Source of the DNA: Kitasatospora sp. GP82
GTDB lineage: Bacteria; Actinomycetota; Actinomycetes; Streptomycetales; Streptomycetaceae
Assembly: GCF_029892105.1 (NCBI RefSeq)
Contig: NZ_JARZAJ010000015.1
Span: 62,001-126,000 of the forward strand
Length of the DNA stretch: 64,000 nt
Direction of reading: 5' to 3'
Shown here: positions 1 to 8,847 of the stretch, piece by piece
Position numbering within the stretch: the first letter of the stretch is position 1
Layout: the number at the start of each line of letters is the position of its first letter
Translations under genes and position numbers: made by a program
The notes under the pieces: generated by a model
Databases searched by the model: none
What the model was told of the DNA's origin: nothing
The model's input: only the letters and a program-made list of their open reading frames with translations

Positions 1-35
1 GCGGCCTGACACCGGCAGGTACGACTTCACTTCAC

Positions 36-75
36 GCGCCCCTGGTGCGCATCTCGGGATGCGCGCCGGGGGCGC
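36..75. terminator. Intrinsic hairpin at the left edge
   Basis: An 18-bp stem (positions 36-53 pairing with 58-75, two G-T wobbles) closes on a TCGG tetraloop. It sits upstream of the first gene, so it most likely ends a plus-strand transcript entering from the left. A TGA at 7-9 could be the stop of that gene, but too little is visible to call it. The rest of 1-302 shows no gene I can support. Confidence 0.6.
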
Positions 76-302
76 AGCGCGTACGGCACGGTTCCCCGTC
101 CAGAACGCGGTGAATCACCCTGGCGGCGGTCGCCGCCGGATCCGCGCGCGGCCTATGATCAGCGGCAGTGCCCTGTTCCTCGCCGAGCGCCTCCACCAGG
201 CGCCCTTGCACCGAGTTCCGGGGGCCTCGACAGTGCGGGAAGCCGGCCACCGCGGTGCGGAAAGCCGGCCGGATCAGCGTCAGCAGCGGACGGGAGCGTG
301 CC

Positions 303-2366
303 GTGCCGGGCCGGAACGAGGGGGCCGACGCACACCGCCAGCGCGTGCGGCACGCAGACATGTGCCGCCCCGCCCAGGGTACGGCCGACAGTGTCGAGGT
401 CAAGCAGCAACGGCACGAGGCCCAGCTGCTCCCCGGCCTGTCCGACGGCCGGTCGATCAGCTACTGCCCCACCTGCTCCGCCCCGCTGGGCGGCAGTACG
501 AGGGAGTTGCTCGCCGCCCTCCGGGCCAGCGAATCCCGTTTCCGGGCCGCCTTCGCCGACGCCGGCATCGGGATGGCGCTGATCGACTCCGACGACCGGA
601 TCATCGAGGTGAACCCCGCGTTCGCGGCGATGATCGGCCACGAGGTACCGGACCTCGTCCGCACCCACATCCACGACATCATCGACCCCGAGGAGAACCA
701 CCGGCTGCACTACCTGGAGCTGGTGCGCGGCGAACGCGACCGGCTGCGGGTGGAGAAGCGGCTCAAGCACAGCGACGGCCGCGCTGTCTGGAGCAACGTG
801 ACGATCTCGCTCATCCGCGACGGCTCGGGGCACCCCCTCTACACGCTGGCCATGGTCGAGGACGTCACCGAACAGCGTCTGCTCGGTGACCGGCTGGCGT
901 ACCAGGCGCTGCACGACCCGCTCACCCGGCTCCCGAACCGGACGCTGTTCTTCGAACGCCTCAATGCGGCCTTCATGCCCGTCGACGGTGAGGCTCCGCC
1001 CGAGGCGCGCGGCACGGCCGACCTCAAGCACGAGTCCGGGCCGGGGACAGGACCCGGGCTGCTGGGCGGTGCGGCCACCGTGACGGCAGAGCCCAGAGGG
1101 GCCGATGGCCGCAGAGCTCGCCGGGTCGGCCTCTGCTACGTGGACCTGGACGGTTTCGCCGCGATCAACGAGACGCTCGGGCACCATGTCGGCGACCAGC
1201 TGCTGGTCGCAGTCGCGGCCCGGCTGGAGCGTGCCTTCTCGCGGGACACGGAACGGCTGGTGGCGAGGCTCGGCGGTGACGAGTTCGCCGTGCTGGTCGC
1301 CGACAGTGCCAGCAGTGAGCAACTGACCTCCCTCGCCGCCGAGCTGATCTCCGCTCTTGAGCAGCCGTTCGACATCGCCGGACAGCAGCTGGTCGTCACC
1401 GCGAGTGTGGGCGTGGTGGAGCGGCCCGTGCACGACACCACACCCACGGACCTGCTGAAGGACGCCGACGCCACCCTGTACTGGTCCAAGGCCGACGGCC
1501 GGGCCCGCTGGACGCTCTACGACCCCGACCGCGGCGCCCACCAGCTCACCCGTCAGCGCCTGGCCACCGCGCTGCGGCCGGCCCTTGAGCGCGGCGAGTT
1601 CACCGTCGAGTACCAGCCCCTGGTGGGGCTTGCGGACGGCGCGGTGCACGGTGCGGAGGCACTCGTACGGTGGCGCCATCCCCGGTACGGCACGCTCTCG
1701 CCCGACCGCTTCATCCCGCTCGCGGAGGAGTCCGGCGCGATCGTGCCGCTGGGCAAGTGGGTGCTGGAGGAATCGTGCCGTCAGGCCCAGCGCTGGCTGG
1801 CGGAGTTCCCGGACACCGAGATCTTCGTGAGCGTCAACCTGGCCGCCCGGCAGATCTGGGACTCCGACGTGGTGGCCGACGTCGCCCAGGTGCTGGAGAA
1901 CACCGGGCTGCCGCCCCGGCTGCTGCAACTCGAAATCACCGAGAGCGCCGTGCTCGGGCCGGGCGGCCGTCCTGTCCAGGCACTTCAGGCACTGGCCGAC
2001 ATGGGCGTACGGATCGCCATCGACGACTTCGGTACGGGCTACTCCAACCTCGCCTACCTCTCCCGGCTCCCGGTCCATGTCCTGAAGCTGGACGGCAGCT
2101 TCATCGAGGGCTTCCGCGACCCCGCGCCCGGCGGCCGCCCGGACAACCGGTGCCGGCGCGCCGACGCGGACGAGCAGATCGTCGGCGCGATGGTCCAGCT
2201 CGCGCACGCACTCGGGCTCAGCGTGACGGCCGAGGGCATCGAGAACGCCTCGCAGGCCGAGCGGCTCCGCCTCACCGGGTGTGACACGGCCCAGGGCTGG
2301 TACTTCGCCAAACCCGGAGGGGCGGAGCGCGTCGCCGCCATACTGCGCGCGGGGCGGGTGGGCTGA
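303..2366 (+). CDS. PAS-GGDEF-EAL cyclic-di-GMP turnover protein
   Basis: Probable bifunctional diguanylate cyclase/phosphodiesterase that sets cyclic-di-GMP, which in streptomycetes controls development through BldD. The 687-residue protein has a PAS domain at about residues 75-185, a GGDEF domain with intact GGDEF at 324-328, and an EAL domain with intact EAL at 452-454 (GAEALVRWRHP) and the DDFGTGYSNL motif. No membrane segment is seen, so it is probably cytosolic. I chose GTG at 303 because GGGAG lies 6 nt upstream; in-frame ATGs at 168 and 360 are alternatives. The layout matches the CdgA/RmdA type of Streptomyces proteins. Because both catalytic motifs are intact, net activity cannot be predicted. 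The ligand of the PAS domain is unknown. Confidence 0.9.
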   Translation: MPGRNEGADAHRQRVRHADMCRPAQGTADSVEVKQQRHEAQLLPGLSDGRSISYCPTCSAPLGGSTRELLAALRASESRFRAAFADAGIGMALIDSDDRIIEVNPAFAAMIGHEVPDLVRTHIHDIIDPEENHRLHYLELVRGERDRLRVEKRLKHSDGRAVWSNVTISLIRDGSGHPLYTLAMVEDVTEQRLLGDRLAYQALHDPLTRLPNRTLFFERLNAAFMPVDGEAPPEARGTADLKHESGPGTGPGLLGGAATVTAEPRGADGRRARRVGLCYVDLDGFAAINETLGHHVGDQLLVAVAARLERAFSRDTERLVARLGGDEFAVLVADSASSEQLTSLAAELISALEQPFDIAGQQLVVTASVGVVERPVHDTTPTDLLKDADATLYWSKADGRARWTLYDPDRGAHQLTRQRLATALRPALERGEFTVEYQPLVGLADGAVHGAEALVRWRHPRYGTLSPDRFIPLAEESGAIVPLGKWVLEESCRQAQRWLAEFPDTEIFVSVNLAARQIWDSDVVADVAQVLENTGLPPRLLQLEITESAVLGPGGRPVQALQALADMGVRIAIDDFGTGYSNLAYLSRLPVHVLKLDGSFIEGFRDPAPGGRPDNRCRRADADEQIVGAMVQLAHALGLSVTAEGIENASQAERLRLTGCDTAQGWYFAKPGGAERVAAILRAGRVG

Positions 2367-2412
2367 GCCCCGGCGCCACGGCACCCGGGGGGCGGCGGGG
2401 CCGGAGCTCGGA

Positions 2413-3507
2413 TCAGCTCAGGCCGTACGCCTCGGCGATCAGTCCGTAGGAGCGGTGGCGTGCCTCGTGGCCGTGGATGTGCGAGGTGACCATGAGCTCG
2501 TTCGCCCCCGTCCGCTTGCGCAGGGCCTCCAGGCCGTCGGCCACCTCACCGGGCGAGCCGAGGACGAGATTGGCCAGCCAGCTGTCGAGAAACTCCATCT
2601 CGACCTGGCTGTAGGGGTACGACGCCGCCTGCTCGGGGGTCGGTATCAGACCGGGGGTGCCGCGCCGAAGCCGCAGCATGGCCAGGGCCCCGGACAGGGC
2701 CAGGCGCCGGGCCGCGGTCGCATCGGCGGCGGCCACCGCACCGACTCCGATCAGCGCATAGGGCTCGTCCAGTACGGCGGACGGCTGGAAGCTGTCCCGG
2801 TAGAGGTCCAGCGCGGGCACCGTGTTGGCGGCGCTGAAGTGGTGGGCGAAGGCGAACGGCAGGCCGAGCCGGCCGGCCAGCTGAGCGCTGAAGCCGGACG
2901 AACCGAGCAGCCAGATCGGCGGGCGCGCCTCGCTCCTGGGCACGGCCGTCAGCCTGGCGTACGGGTGGCCGTCCGGGAAGTCGCCGTCCAGGAAGTGCGT
3001 CAGCTCGGACAGCTGGCGCGGGAAGTCGTCGGCGTCCTCGCCGACTCCTCGGCGCAGCGCGCGGACCGTCGCCTGGTCGGTGCCGGGGGCCCGGCCGAGA
3101 CCGAGGTCGATCCGGCCCGGGTGCAGGGCTTCCAGCAGCCCGAACTGCTCGGCGATGGCGAGCGGGGCGTGGTTGGGCAGCATGACCCCGCCCGAACCGA
3201 GCCGCAGCGTACGGGTGTGGGCTCCGAGGTGGGACAGCAGGACCGCAGGCGTGGAGCTGGCGACGCCCGGCATGCCGTGGTGCTCGGCCACCCAGAAGCG
3301 GTGGTATCCCCAGCTCTCCGCGCTGCGGGCGAGCCCGGTGGTGGCTTCGAGCGCCTCGGCGGGCGTGTAGCCCTCCCCCACCGTAGCCAGGTCGAGGATG
3401 GAGAGCGGGGCGGGTGCGGTGCCCCGGGCCACGCCACGGACGGGATCAGGGAGCGCCTGCCCGGTGGGCCGTGCCGCGTCGGGAGCCTGCTCGTCCTCGG
3501 TGGTCAT
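2413..3507 (-). CDS. LLM-class flavin-dependent oxidoreductase
   Basis: A luciferase-like monooxygenase-fold (TIM barrel) protein of 364 residues, presumably using reduced FMN or F420. Family signs are the N-terminal LSILDLATVGEG, YHRFWVAEHH, the P-N-H-A-P-L segment in the SGGVMLPNHAPL region, and GRIDLGLGRAPGTD. The ATG at 3507 is preferred over an in-frame upstream ATG because GGAGGA lies 7 nt in front of it. The gene is monocistronic and convergent with the preceding cyclic-di-GMP gene, with only 46 nt between stops. The substrate cannot be inferred from the sequence. Confidence 0.88.
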   Translation of the reverse strand: MTTEDEQAPDAARPTGQALPDPVRGVARGTAPAPLSILDLATVGEGYTPAEALEATTGLARSAESWGYHRFWVAEHHGMPGVASSTPAVLLSHLGAHTRTLRLGSGGVMLPNHAPLAIAEQFGLLEALHPGRIDLGLGRAPGTDQATVRALRRGVGEDADDFPRQLSELTHFLDGDFPDGHPYARLTAVPRSEARPPIWLLGSSGFSAQLAGRLGLPFAFAHHFSAANTVPALDLYRDSFQPSAVLDEPYALIGVGAVAAADATAARRLALSGALAMLRLRRGTPGLIPTPEQAASYPYSQVEMEFLDSWLANLVLGSPGEVADGLEALRKRTGANELMVTSHIHGHEARHRSYGLIAEAYGLS

Positions 3508-4153
3508 GCCTCTGTCCTCCTGCTCGACCTGATCGGATGCGGGACTCCGCTCCCGCATGCGGGGTCAACCCGGCAGCGGGGCAGCGTGTTCCCAAGGTCA
3601 GGGCGCCGGGACCGGGGCCGGCCGCAGGCCGGTGCCGCACGGGAGCCCGGGCCGGGGCCGTCGGCCGGGCGGCCCGTTCCTGACCGGCCGACAGCACGGC
3701 CGCAGGGGTGGCGACTTCACGCCAGCGCAGGAAAGTCGCCAGCCGAAGGGGTCGCGGATCGGACCCGGTTTCGGGCACCCTTGGTGATCAGTGAAGGCCA
3801 CGCACCACGGCCGCACTCACCGGCAAGGCCGGCGGGCTGGACCAGCTCCGCCAGGCCCGGACGAGCCCCCGGAGCGGCACCCCGCTCCGGGGGCTCGCGC
3901 AATTTCCGGCACCCGCCCTTCATGCAGGCACACCCCCCGCGCGAGCACACCCGCCGCGCCGGGAGCCGATGCCTCGGGCGCCGGCGCGGGCTCCCGCGGC
4001 GCGGGGCCAGGGGGAGCCGCAGAGCCCGGGAATCGCGACCTGACACTGTGACCCTGCCCACCCGGGGGTGCTTCATGGCATGAAATGTCGAGCCGCTAGC
4101 GTTGCCCCCAGCAGCCACCCTCTCCCTCCGGGCGGTCTGGAGGGAGAACGACC
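3508..4153. other. 646-nt gene-poor divergent region
   Basis: No open frame here has convincing codon bias or homology. It holds the promoters of the divergent genes at 3507 and 4154 and a strong hairpin at 3862-3897. One minus-strand stretch reads PFGWRLS, which resembles a glyoxalase-family end, but it is too short to call a remnant. Confidence 0.5.
3862..3897. terminator. 16-bp perfect inverted repeat
   Basis: Arms 3862-3877 and 3882-3897 are perfectly complementary around a 4-nt loop. Its place between two divergent genes is odd for a terminator. It may protect the 4154 gene from upstream read-through or end an unrecognised small RNA. Confidence 0.6.
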
Positions 4154-4750
4154 TTGGATGCCATAGCGCTGATCGGCCCTGCCTGGATCTGTGTCCTGGC
4201 TCTCTGCGCCGTTCTCGGGGACGCCTTCCTCCCCTTCCTGCCGAGCGGCACGCTGGTCATCCTCGCTGTGCTCCGGACCTCCCAGGTGGCCGGCGCTCCG
4301 GTGTTCCTCGGGCTCGGCGTGGCCCTCGCCTCGTTCCTCGGCGACCTCCTGCTGCTCCAACTGGCCCGCCGGGGCGCGCCTTCGGTGAACCGGCGGCTGG
4401 CCGGCAAGCCGGAGCTTGCGGCAAGCGTCGAGCGGGTCCAGCGGAGTCTGTCGGGCCGGACCAATCGTGCCGCCGCCGCCATGGTGATCATCGCCCGCTT
4501 CGTCCCGGCCGGGCGGACGGTCCTCGACCTTGCCGTCGGGCACTCCCCGGACCATTCCCTGAGCTTCCTTCGCTGGTCGGCGCTGTCCGCGGTGGTCTGG
4601 GCCGGCTACATCGTCACCCTGGGCTGGCTGAACAGCCACTGGTTCAACACCGCCTGGCTGAGTCTCGCCGTCTCGTGCACCGCCGCCACTGCGATCAGCA
4701 CCGCCGTCGCCCAGGTGATCCGCCGTCACCGCCGCCGGGCGGCCGCCTGA
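4154..4750 (+). CDS. DedA-family (VTT domain) membrane protein
   Basis: A DedA/SNARE-associated integral membrane protein of 198 residues. The family is implicated in phospholipid flipping and envelope homeostasis. It has hydrophobic segments near residues 10-28, 45-68, 105-125, 140-160 and 165-185, and the family motif ARFVPAGRT. The start is TTG at 4154, with GGAGGGAG seven nt upstream. The C-terminus ends in an Arg-rich cytosolic tail. It is a single gene with no evident partner, and its lipid substrate is unknown. Confidence 0.85.
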   Translation: MDAIALIGPAWICVLALCAVLGDAFLPFLPSGTLVILAVLRTSQVAGAPVFLGLGVALASFLGDLLLLQLARRGAPSVNRRLAGKPELAASVERVQRSLSGRTNRAAAAMVIIARFVPAGRTVLDLAVGHSPDHSLSFLRWSALSAVVWAGYIVTLGWLNSHWFNTAWLSLAVSCTAATAISTAVAQVIRRHRRRAAA

Positions 4751-5057
4751 GGTCTCCCGGCCTCCCCGCACCCTCTCGGCAGCACCCGTCTCACCAGCCT
4801 CCACCTGCACCGATGCTCGATGCTGCGGTCGCCGAAGTGTCTCAGGTGGGCAACAGTCGCCGGGGCGGTGCATCCACGCAGCCCGAACTCCGCGTGATGG
4901 CAGACAGTGCGCAGGGTCATTGGATGATGGTCTGTTCGCATGACATCCTGAAGATGTAATAGACAGTAAATGTCCGTTTTCTCCTGGACGTCCGGATGCC
5001 CTCCGCCGGGGCCTCCGGACGTTTTGCGGGCGCGGACGCCGATCGGCTGGGGAGACC
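4751..5057. other. Intergenic region before the deacetylase
   Basis: No gene is supported. An AT-richer stretch near 4945-4980 is a possible promoter, and it is followed by a hairpin with a T run at 4988-5025, within about 35 nt of the deacetylase start. This could be an attenuator-like element. Confidence 0.4.
4988..5025 (+). terminator. Hairpin plus TTTT upstream of the deacetylase gene
   Basis: ACGTCCGGA at 4988-4996 pairs with TCCGGACGT at 5014-5022, followed by TTTT. It lies downstream of the AT-rich putative promoter and upstream of the ribosome site, so it could end a short leader transcript. Confidence 0.5.
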
Positions 5058-6323
5058 ATGAGCAGCATCTCGCGCAGGACCGTGCTGAGCGCCACAGCGG
5101 CCACCGCCGCCCTAGGGGCCGTCGCCGCCTGTTCGAGTGGCGGCAGCTCCGGATCCGGGGACAAGGGCTCCGCCGATGGCGCCGGCAGCGGAGGCAAGTC
5201 GGGGGCTCCTGCGGTCAAGGGAACGCCGATCGGGGACGGTTCGACGTCCGACACCGGCGCCCAGCCCAACCAGCCGAAGCCGGAGAAGCTCAAGCCGGGC
5301 GAGCGCCCGCCGCAGTTCGTGGTGTTCTCCTGGGACGGCGCCGGCGGCACCGACGACGGCCAGTTCCCGAGGTTCCTGAAGCTGGCCGAGCAGTACAAGG
5401 CCACGATGACCTTCTTCCTCTCCGGCATTTACGCGCTGCCGAAGGGCAAGGCGAACCTCTACCACCCGCCGAAGCACTCGGTCGGGGCGTCCGACATCCC
5501 GTACCTGTCGGACGGGGCGGTGAAGAACACGCTGAAGCTGATCAGCCAGGCGTGGCTGGCCGGACACGAGATCGGCACGCACTTCAACGGGCACTTCTGC
5601 TCGACCCGGTCGGACGGCAACGGGGTCAACAAGTGGAGCCCCGAGGACTGGCAGAGCGAGATCGACCAGGCCGTCTCCTTCGTTACCCAGTGGCGCACCA
5701 ACACCGGCTTCACCGACGTCGATCCGCTGCCCTTCGACTACAAGAAGGAACTGATCGGCGGCCGCACCCCGTGTCTCGAGGGCCAGAAGGCACTGCTGCC
5801 GACGGCCGCCAAGCTCGGGTGGAAGTACGACGCCAGTTCGCCCGGCGGGCTCCAGATATGGCCGCAGAAGGTCCAGGACGGCAAGATCTGGGACTTCCCG
5901 CTCCAGGGCATACCGTTCCCCGGGCACAACTTCCAGGTGCTGTCGATGGACTACAACATCCTGGCCAACCAGTCCGCCGGCAGCACCAAGGGCGACCCGG
6001 CCAAGCACGACGAGTGGCGGACCCAGGCCAAGGAGGCGTACCTGGCCGGCTTCGACCGCGCGTACACCACCAACCGGGCGCCGTTCTTCGTCGGCAACCA
6101 CTTCGAGCAGTGGAACGGCGGCATCTACATGGACGCCGTCGAGGAGACCCTCAAGGCGATCGCGGGCAAGCCCGAGGTCCGGCTGGTCTCCTTCCGGCAG
6201 CTGGTGGAGTGGCTGGAGGTCCAGGACGAGTCCACGCTGCGGAAGTTGCGGACGCTGGGCGTCGGCAAGGAGCCGGCGGGCGGCTGGGCGAGCTTCCTCG
6301 GCACGGCCGGCTCGGCGGGCTGA
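5058..6323 (+). CDS. Tat-type lipoprotein, polysaccharide deacetylase family
   Basis: Predicted extracytoplasmic carbohydrate esterase of 421 residues. The N-terminus is a twin-arginine-like signal (SRRTVLSATAATAALGAVAAC) with lipobox Cys25, so the mature protein should be lipid-anchored outside the membrane. A Gly/Ser/Lys/Pro linker reaches to about residue 80. The NodB-like fold then shows FSWDGAGG (in place of the usual T-F-D-D metal motif) and GHEIGTHFNGHFC, which supplies the H-x3-H metal site. GGGGAG precedes the ATG. It lies just upstream of cslA/glxA, so it may deacetylate the glycan made there, but that is inference. The altered first motif leaves catalytic competence uncertain. Confidence 0.82.
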   Translation: MSSISRRTVLSATAATAALGAVAACSSGGSSGSGDKGSADGAGSGGKSGAPAVKGTPIGDGSTSDTGAQPNQPKPEKLKPGERPPQFVVFSWDGAGGTDDGQFPRFLKLAEQYKATMTFFLSGIYALPKGKANLYHPPKHSVGASDIPYLSDGAVKNTLKLISQAWLAGHEIGTHFNGHFCSTRSDGNGVNKWSPEDWQSEIDQAVSFVTQWRTNTGFTDVDPLPFDYKKELIGGRTPCLEGQKALLPTAAKLGWKYDASSPGGLQIWPQKVQDGKIWDFPLQGIPFPGHNFQVLSMDYNILANQSAGSTKGDPAKHDEWRTQAKEAYLAGFDRAYTTNRAPFFVGNHFEQWNGGIYMDAVEETLKAIAGKPEVRLVSFRQLVEWLEVQDESTLRKLRTLGVGKEPAGGWASFLGTAGSAG

Positions 6324-6869
6324 CTCCCAGGGCCAACCAGTGGCCGGGCGACTCCGCCGGCGCCTCGGGCGCCGGCCGGGTCGCCCTGCGCCGTTTCAGG
6401 GGCATGCCGAGGCGGCCGGCCTCGCGGGCTGCCGTTCGCACGCTTTTCGATCGAACACGGGTTCTCGCCGGTAGCACTGATCGGCCGCCCATCGCATCTA
6501 TTCCGCCAGATCTTCACCCTCCGACCGAGGTCATTTCCGACATCGGTTGCGATCACCCTTGGCACTGAGGACAGTTGGGGTCAATCAGGAGCCTGCCATC
6601 GCATCCGGCTCTCGCCCTCAGCAACGATCCGGTCCGTCAGTGGATCCGAACAGGATCGGGCGCCACGAAGCCGGGCTTCCGGCGGGGGCGGAGTACCCGC
6701 TTGAAGCAGTGCCGGTCCGGAAACCGTCGTGACTCCGATGGTTCATCAGGTCGCGCTTCGATCCCGGGACCACAGATCCAGAGGACAAGTCCGGGGGGAC
6801 GAGTCCGCAGCGAGCTCAGGGGCAGCAACAGGGGGCGCAGCACTGCGTCCCTCGGGGGGAGTTACCGCC
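6324..6869. other. 546-nt region upstream of cslA
   Basis: It contains the deacetylase terminator (6346-6386), then a lower-GC stretch from about 6430 to 6600 that is the likeliest promoter region for cslA. No gene is supported. The open frame running into cslA from upstream has Arg/Gly-rich content without family similarity. Confidence 0.45.
6346..6386 (+). terminator. Terminator after the deacetylase gene
   Basis: The outer stem GGGCGAC/GTCGCCC (6346-6352 with 6380-6386) encloses a perfect inner stem CCGGCGCC/GGCGCCGG with loop TCG. It starts 22 nt after the stop codon. Confidence 0.65.
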
Positions 6870-8717
6870 ATGCCGAAGACAGAGGCATACCCACAACCGC
6901 AGATACCGCGCCGGTTACCCGGCCGGGCCCTGCCGCACCCGCAGGACCGCCGACAGGAGGACCCGCCTCCCCCGGACGGCCCGGGCCGCCGGAAGACACC
7001 GTACGACTACGAGCACTTCAGCCGACTGGCCGGGCCGCTGACCGATCCGTCGGCGGACCCCTCGACCGCCACCGGCACGGTCTACCGCGTCCAGTACCGC
7101 AGCCTGCTGCGCGAGGAACCGCACCGGCTCCGTGCCGCGCTGCTGCTGATCGCGGCACCGGTGGTGGAGACGATCCTGCTGGTGTGGCTGCTGCTCCCCG
7201 GACACTGGCCGGTCCGACCGGGCGAGACCCACCTGTGGCTGCCGGTCGCGGACAAGGTGATGATCGGGATCGTCTCCCTGATCGAGGTCTTCCGCCTGCT
7301 GAACGTGGTCTCCAACGCGCACGCCACCCTGGTCGCCCGCGACCCCGTCCCGGTGATTCCCGAGACCGGCACCAGAGTCGCGTTCATCACGACCTGTGTT
7401 CCGGGCAAGGAGCCCCCGGAGATGGTCCGGGCCACCCTGACGGCCGCGCTCGCCGTCCGCCACCAAGGACCGTACGACGTCTGGCTGTTGGACGAGGGCG
7501 ACGACCCGGGGATGCGCCGGCTCTGTGCCGGGCTGGGCGCCCGCCACTTCAGCCGCCACGGCGTCGGCCGGTGGAACCAGCCCAAGGGCACGTATCGCGA
7601 ACGCACCAAGCACGGCAACTACAACAGCTGGCTCCAGGCCCACGGCGACGACTACGACTACTGGGTGTCGGTGGACACCGACCACGTCCCGCTGCCCGAG
7701 TTCTGCGAGCGGATGCTCGGCTACTTCCGCGACCCGGACGTCGCCTTCGTCGTCGGCCCGCAGGTGTACGGCAACTACGACAGCTCGCCGTCCGCCGTCA
7801 CCAAGTTCTCGGAGAGCCAGCAGTTCCTCTTCCACGCGCTGATCCAGCGAGCGGGCAACCGCTACGGCGCACCGATGTTCGTGGGCACCAACAACGCGGT
7901 GCGGATCAAGGCCCTGCAGTCCATCGGCGGACTCCACGACTCGATCACCGAGGACATGGCCACCGGTCTCGAGTTCCACCGCCGGAGCAATCCGGTGACC
8001 GGCGCGAAGTGGAAGTCGGTCTACACCCCGGATGTGCTGGCCGTCGGCGAAGGCCCGTCCTCCTGGACGGACTTCTTCTCGCAGCAGCTGCGCTGGAGCC
8101 GCGGCACCTACGAGACGATCCTCACCCAGTACTGGCGGGCCGCCTGGCGGCTGTCGCCCGGCCGGCTGCTCAACTACACGCTGATGGTGTGCTTCTACCC
8201 GATGGCGGCGCTCACCTGGCTGCTCGGCGGCGTCTCCAGCGTGCTCTACCTGGGCTTCGGGGCGTCCGGTGTGCACGTCTCCTCCCAGATCTGGATGATG
8301 CTCTACAGCGACGCCGCCGCCCTCCAGGTGCTGCTCTACACCTGGAACCGCAGGCACAACGTCAGCCCGCACGAGCCCGCCGGGTCCTCCGGCGTGGCCG
8401 GCATGGTGATGTCCGCGCTCTGCGGGCCGATCTACGCGGCCTCCCTGCTGCAGGCCGCGATGCGCCGCAAGAGCCGCTTCGTGGTGACCCCGAAGGGCGA
8501 CTCCGCCAGCCCCGACCGGCCGGCCACCTTCCGCATCCACCTGTTCTGGGTGCTGCTCTTCGGCGGATCGCTCGCCGCGTCCTTCGCCACCGGTCACAAC
8601 CATGTCGCCATGCGCACCTGGGCCTGCATCGCGCTGTTCTTCAGCCTGCTGCCGATGCTCATCCTGGCGTACGACTCGCTGCGCCACCGCCGCGGCCGGG
8701 ACACCGGAAGCGTCTGA
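6870..8717 (+). CDS. cslA: Cellulose-synthase-like GT2 glycosyltransferase CslA
   Basis: Membrane GT2 synthase making a beta-glucan-type polysaccharide at hyphal tips in Streptomyces. Of 615 residues, the first 80 are a basic, Pro-rich cytosolic tail. TM segments follow at about 90-110 and 125-150, then the catalytic domain with DEGD (208-211), DTD (269-271), TED (360-362) and QQLRW (405-409), then four or five more TM segments. ATG at 6870 has a GGGGGGAG site 8 nt upstream. Codon 16 is TTA, the leucine codon read by bldA tRNA and the only one I noticed in the window. No PilZ domain is present. GlxA follows after 130 nt, matching the known cslA-glxA pairing. Confidence 0.93.
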   Translation: MPKTEAYPQPQIPRRLPGRALPHPQDRRQEDPPPPDGPGRRKTPYDYEHFSRLAGPLTDPSADPSTATGTVYRVQYRSLLREEPHRLRAALLLIAAPVVETILLVWLLLPGHWPVRPGETHLWLPVADKVMIGIVSLIEVFRLLNVVSNAHATLVARDPVPVIPETGTRVAFITTCVPGKEPPEMVRATLTAALAVRHQGPYDVWLLDEGDDPGMRRLCAGLGARHFSRHGVGRWNQPKGTYRERTKHGNYNSWLQAHGDDYDYWVSVDTDHVPLPEFCERMLGYFRDPDVAFVVGPQVYGNYDSSPSAVTKFSESQQFLFHALIQRAGNRYGAPMFVGTNNAVRIKALQSIGGLHDSITEDMATGLEFHRRSNPVTGAKWKSVYTPDVLAVGEGPSSWTDFFSQQLRWSRGTYETILTQYWRAAWRLSPGRLLNYTLMVCFYPMAALTWLLGGVSSVLYLGFGASGVHVSSQIWMMLYSDAAALQVLLYTWNRRHNVSPHEPAGSSGVAGMVMSALCGPIYAASLLQAAMRRKSRFVVTPKGDSASPDRPATFRIHLFWVLLFGGSLAASFATGHNHVAMRTWACIALFFSLLPMLILAYDSLRHRRGRDTGSV

Positions 8718-8735
8718 GCAGGGCGGCACCTTCCC

Positions 8736-8783
8736 CGTCGCACCGTCGCACCGTCGCACCGCCGCACCGCCGCACCGCCGCGC
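8736..8783. repeat. 8-bp tandem repeat between cslA and glxA
   Basis: Six head-to-tail units: CGTCGCAC three times, CGCCGCAC twice, then CGCCGCGC. It begins 18 nt after the cslA stop. The transition between variants looks like slippage or expansion. Function is unknown. Confidence 0.85.
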
Positions 8784-8847
8784 CCTCGCTCGCCGGCCAC
8801 GGCACAACACACCACACCAGCAGTCCATTTGCACTGGGGGGCCAGTC

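Noticed and set aside
159..2384. Long minus-strand open frame opposite the PAS-GGDEF-EAL gene
   Set aside because: Frame-shadow of a high-GC gene; Arg/Gly/Val-rich with no domain, while the plus strand shows intact GGDEF and EAL motifs.
3598..3816. PFGWRLS stretch like a glyoxalase C-terminus on the minus strand
   Set aside because: Only seven residues match and flanks show no VOC pattern; chance resemblance cannot be excluded.
2281..4083. 600-codon plus-strand frame across the LLM oxidoreductase
   Set aside because: Opposite-strand shadow; low-complexity composition and no ribosome site.
8736..8783. CRISPR-like array
   Set aside because: Units are 8 bp with no spacers and no cas genes; it is a simple tandem repeat. 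No CRISPR array is seen anywhere in the window.
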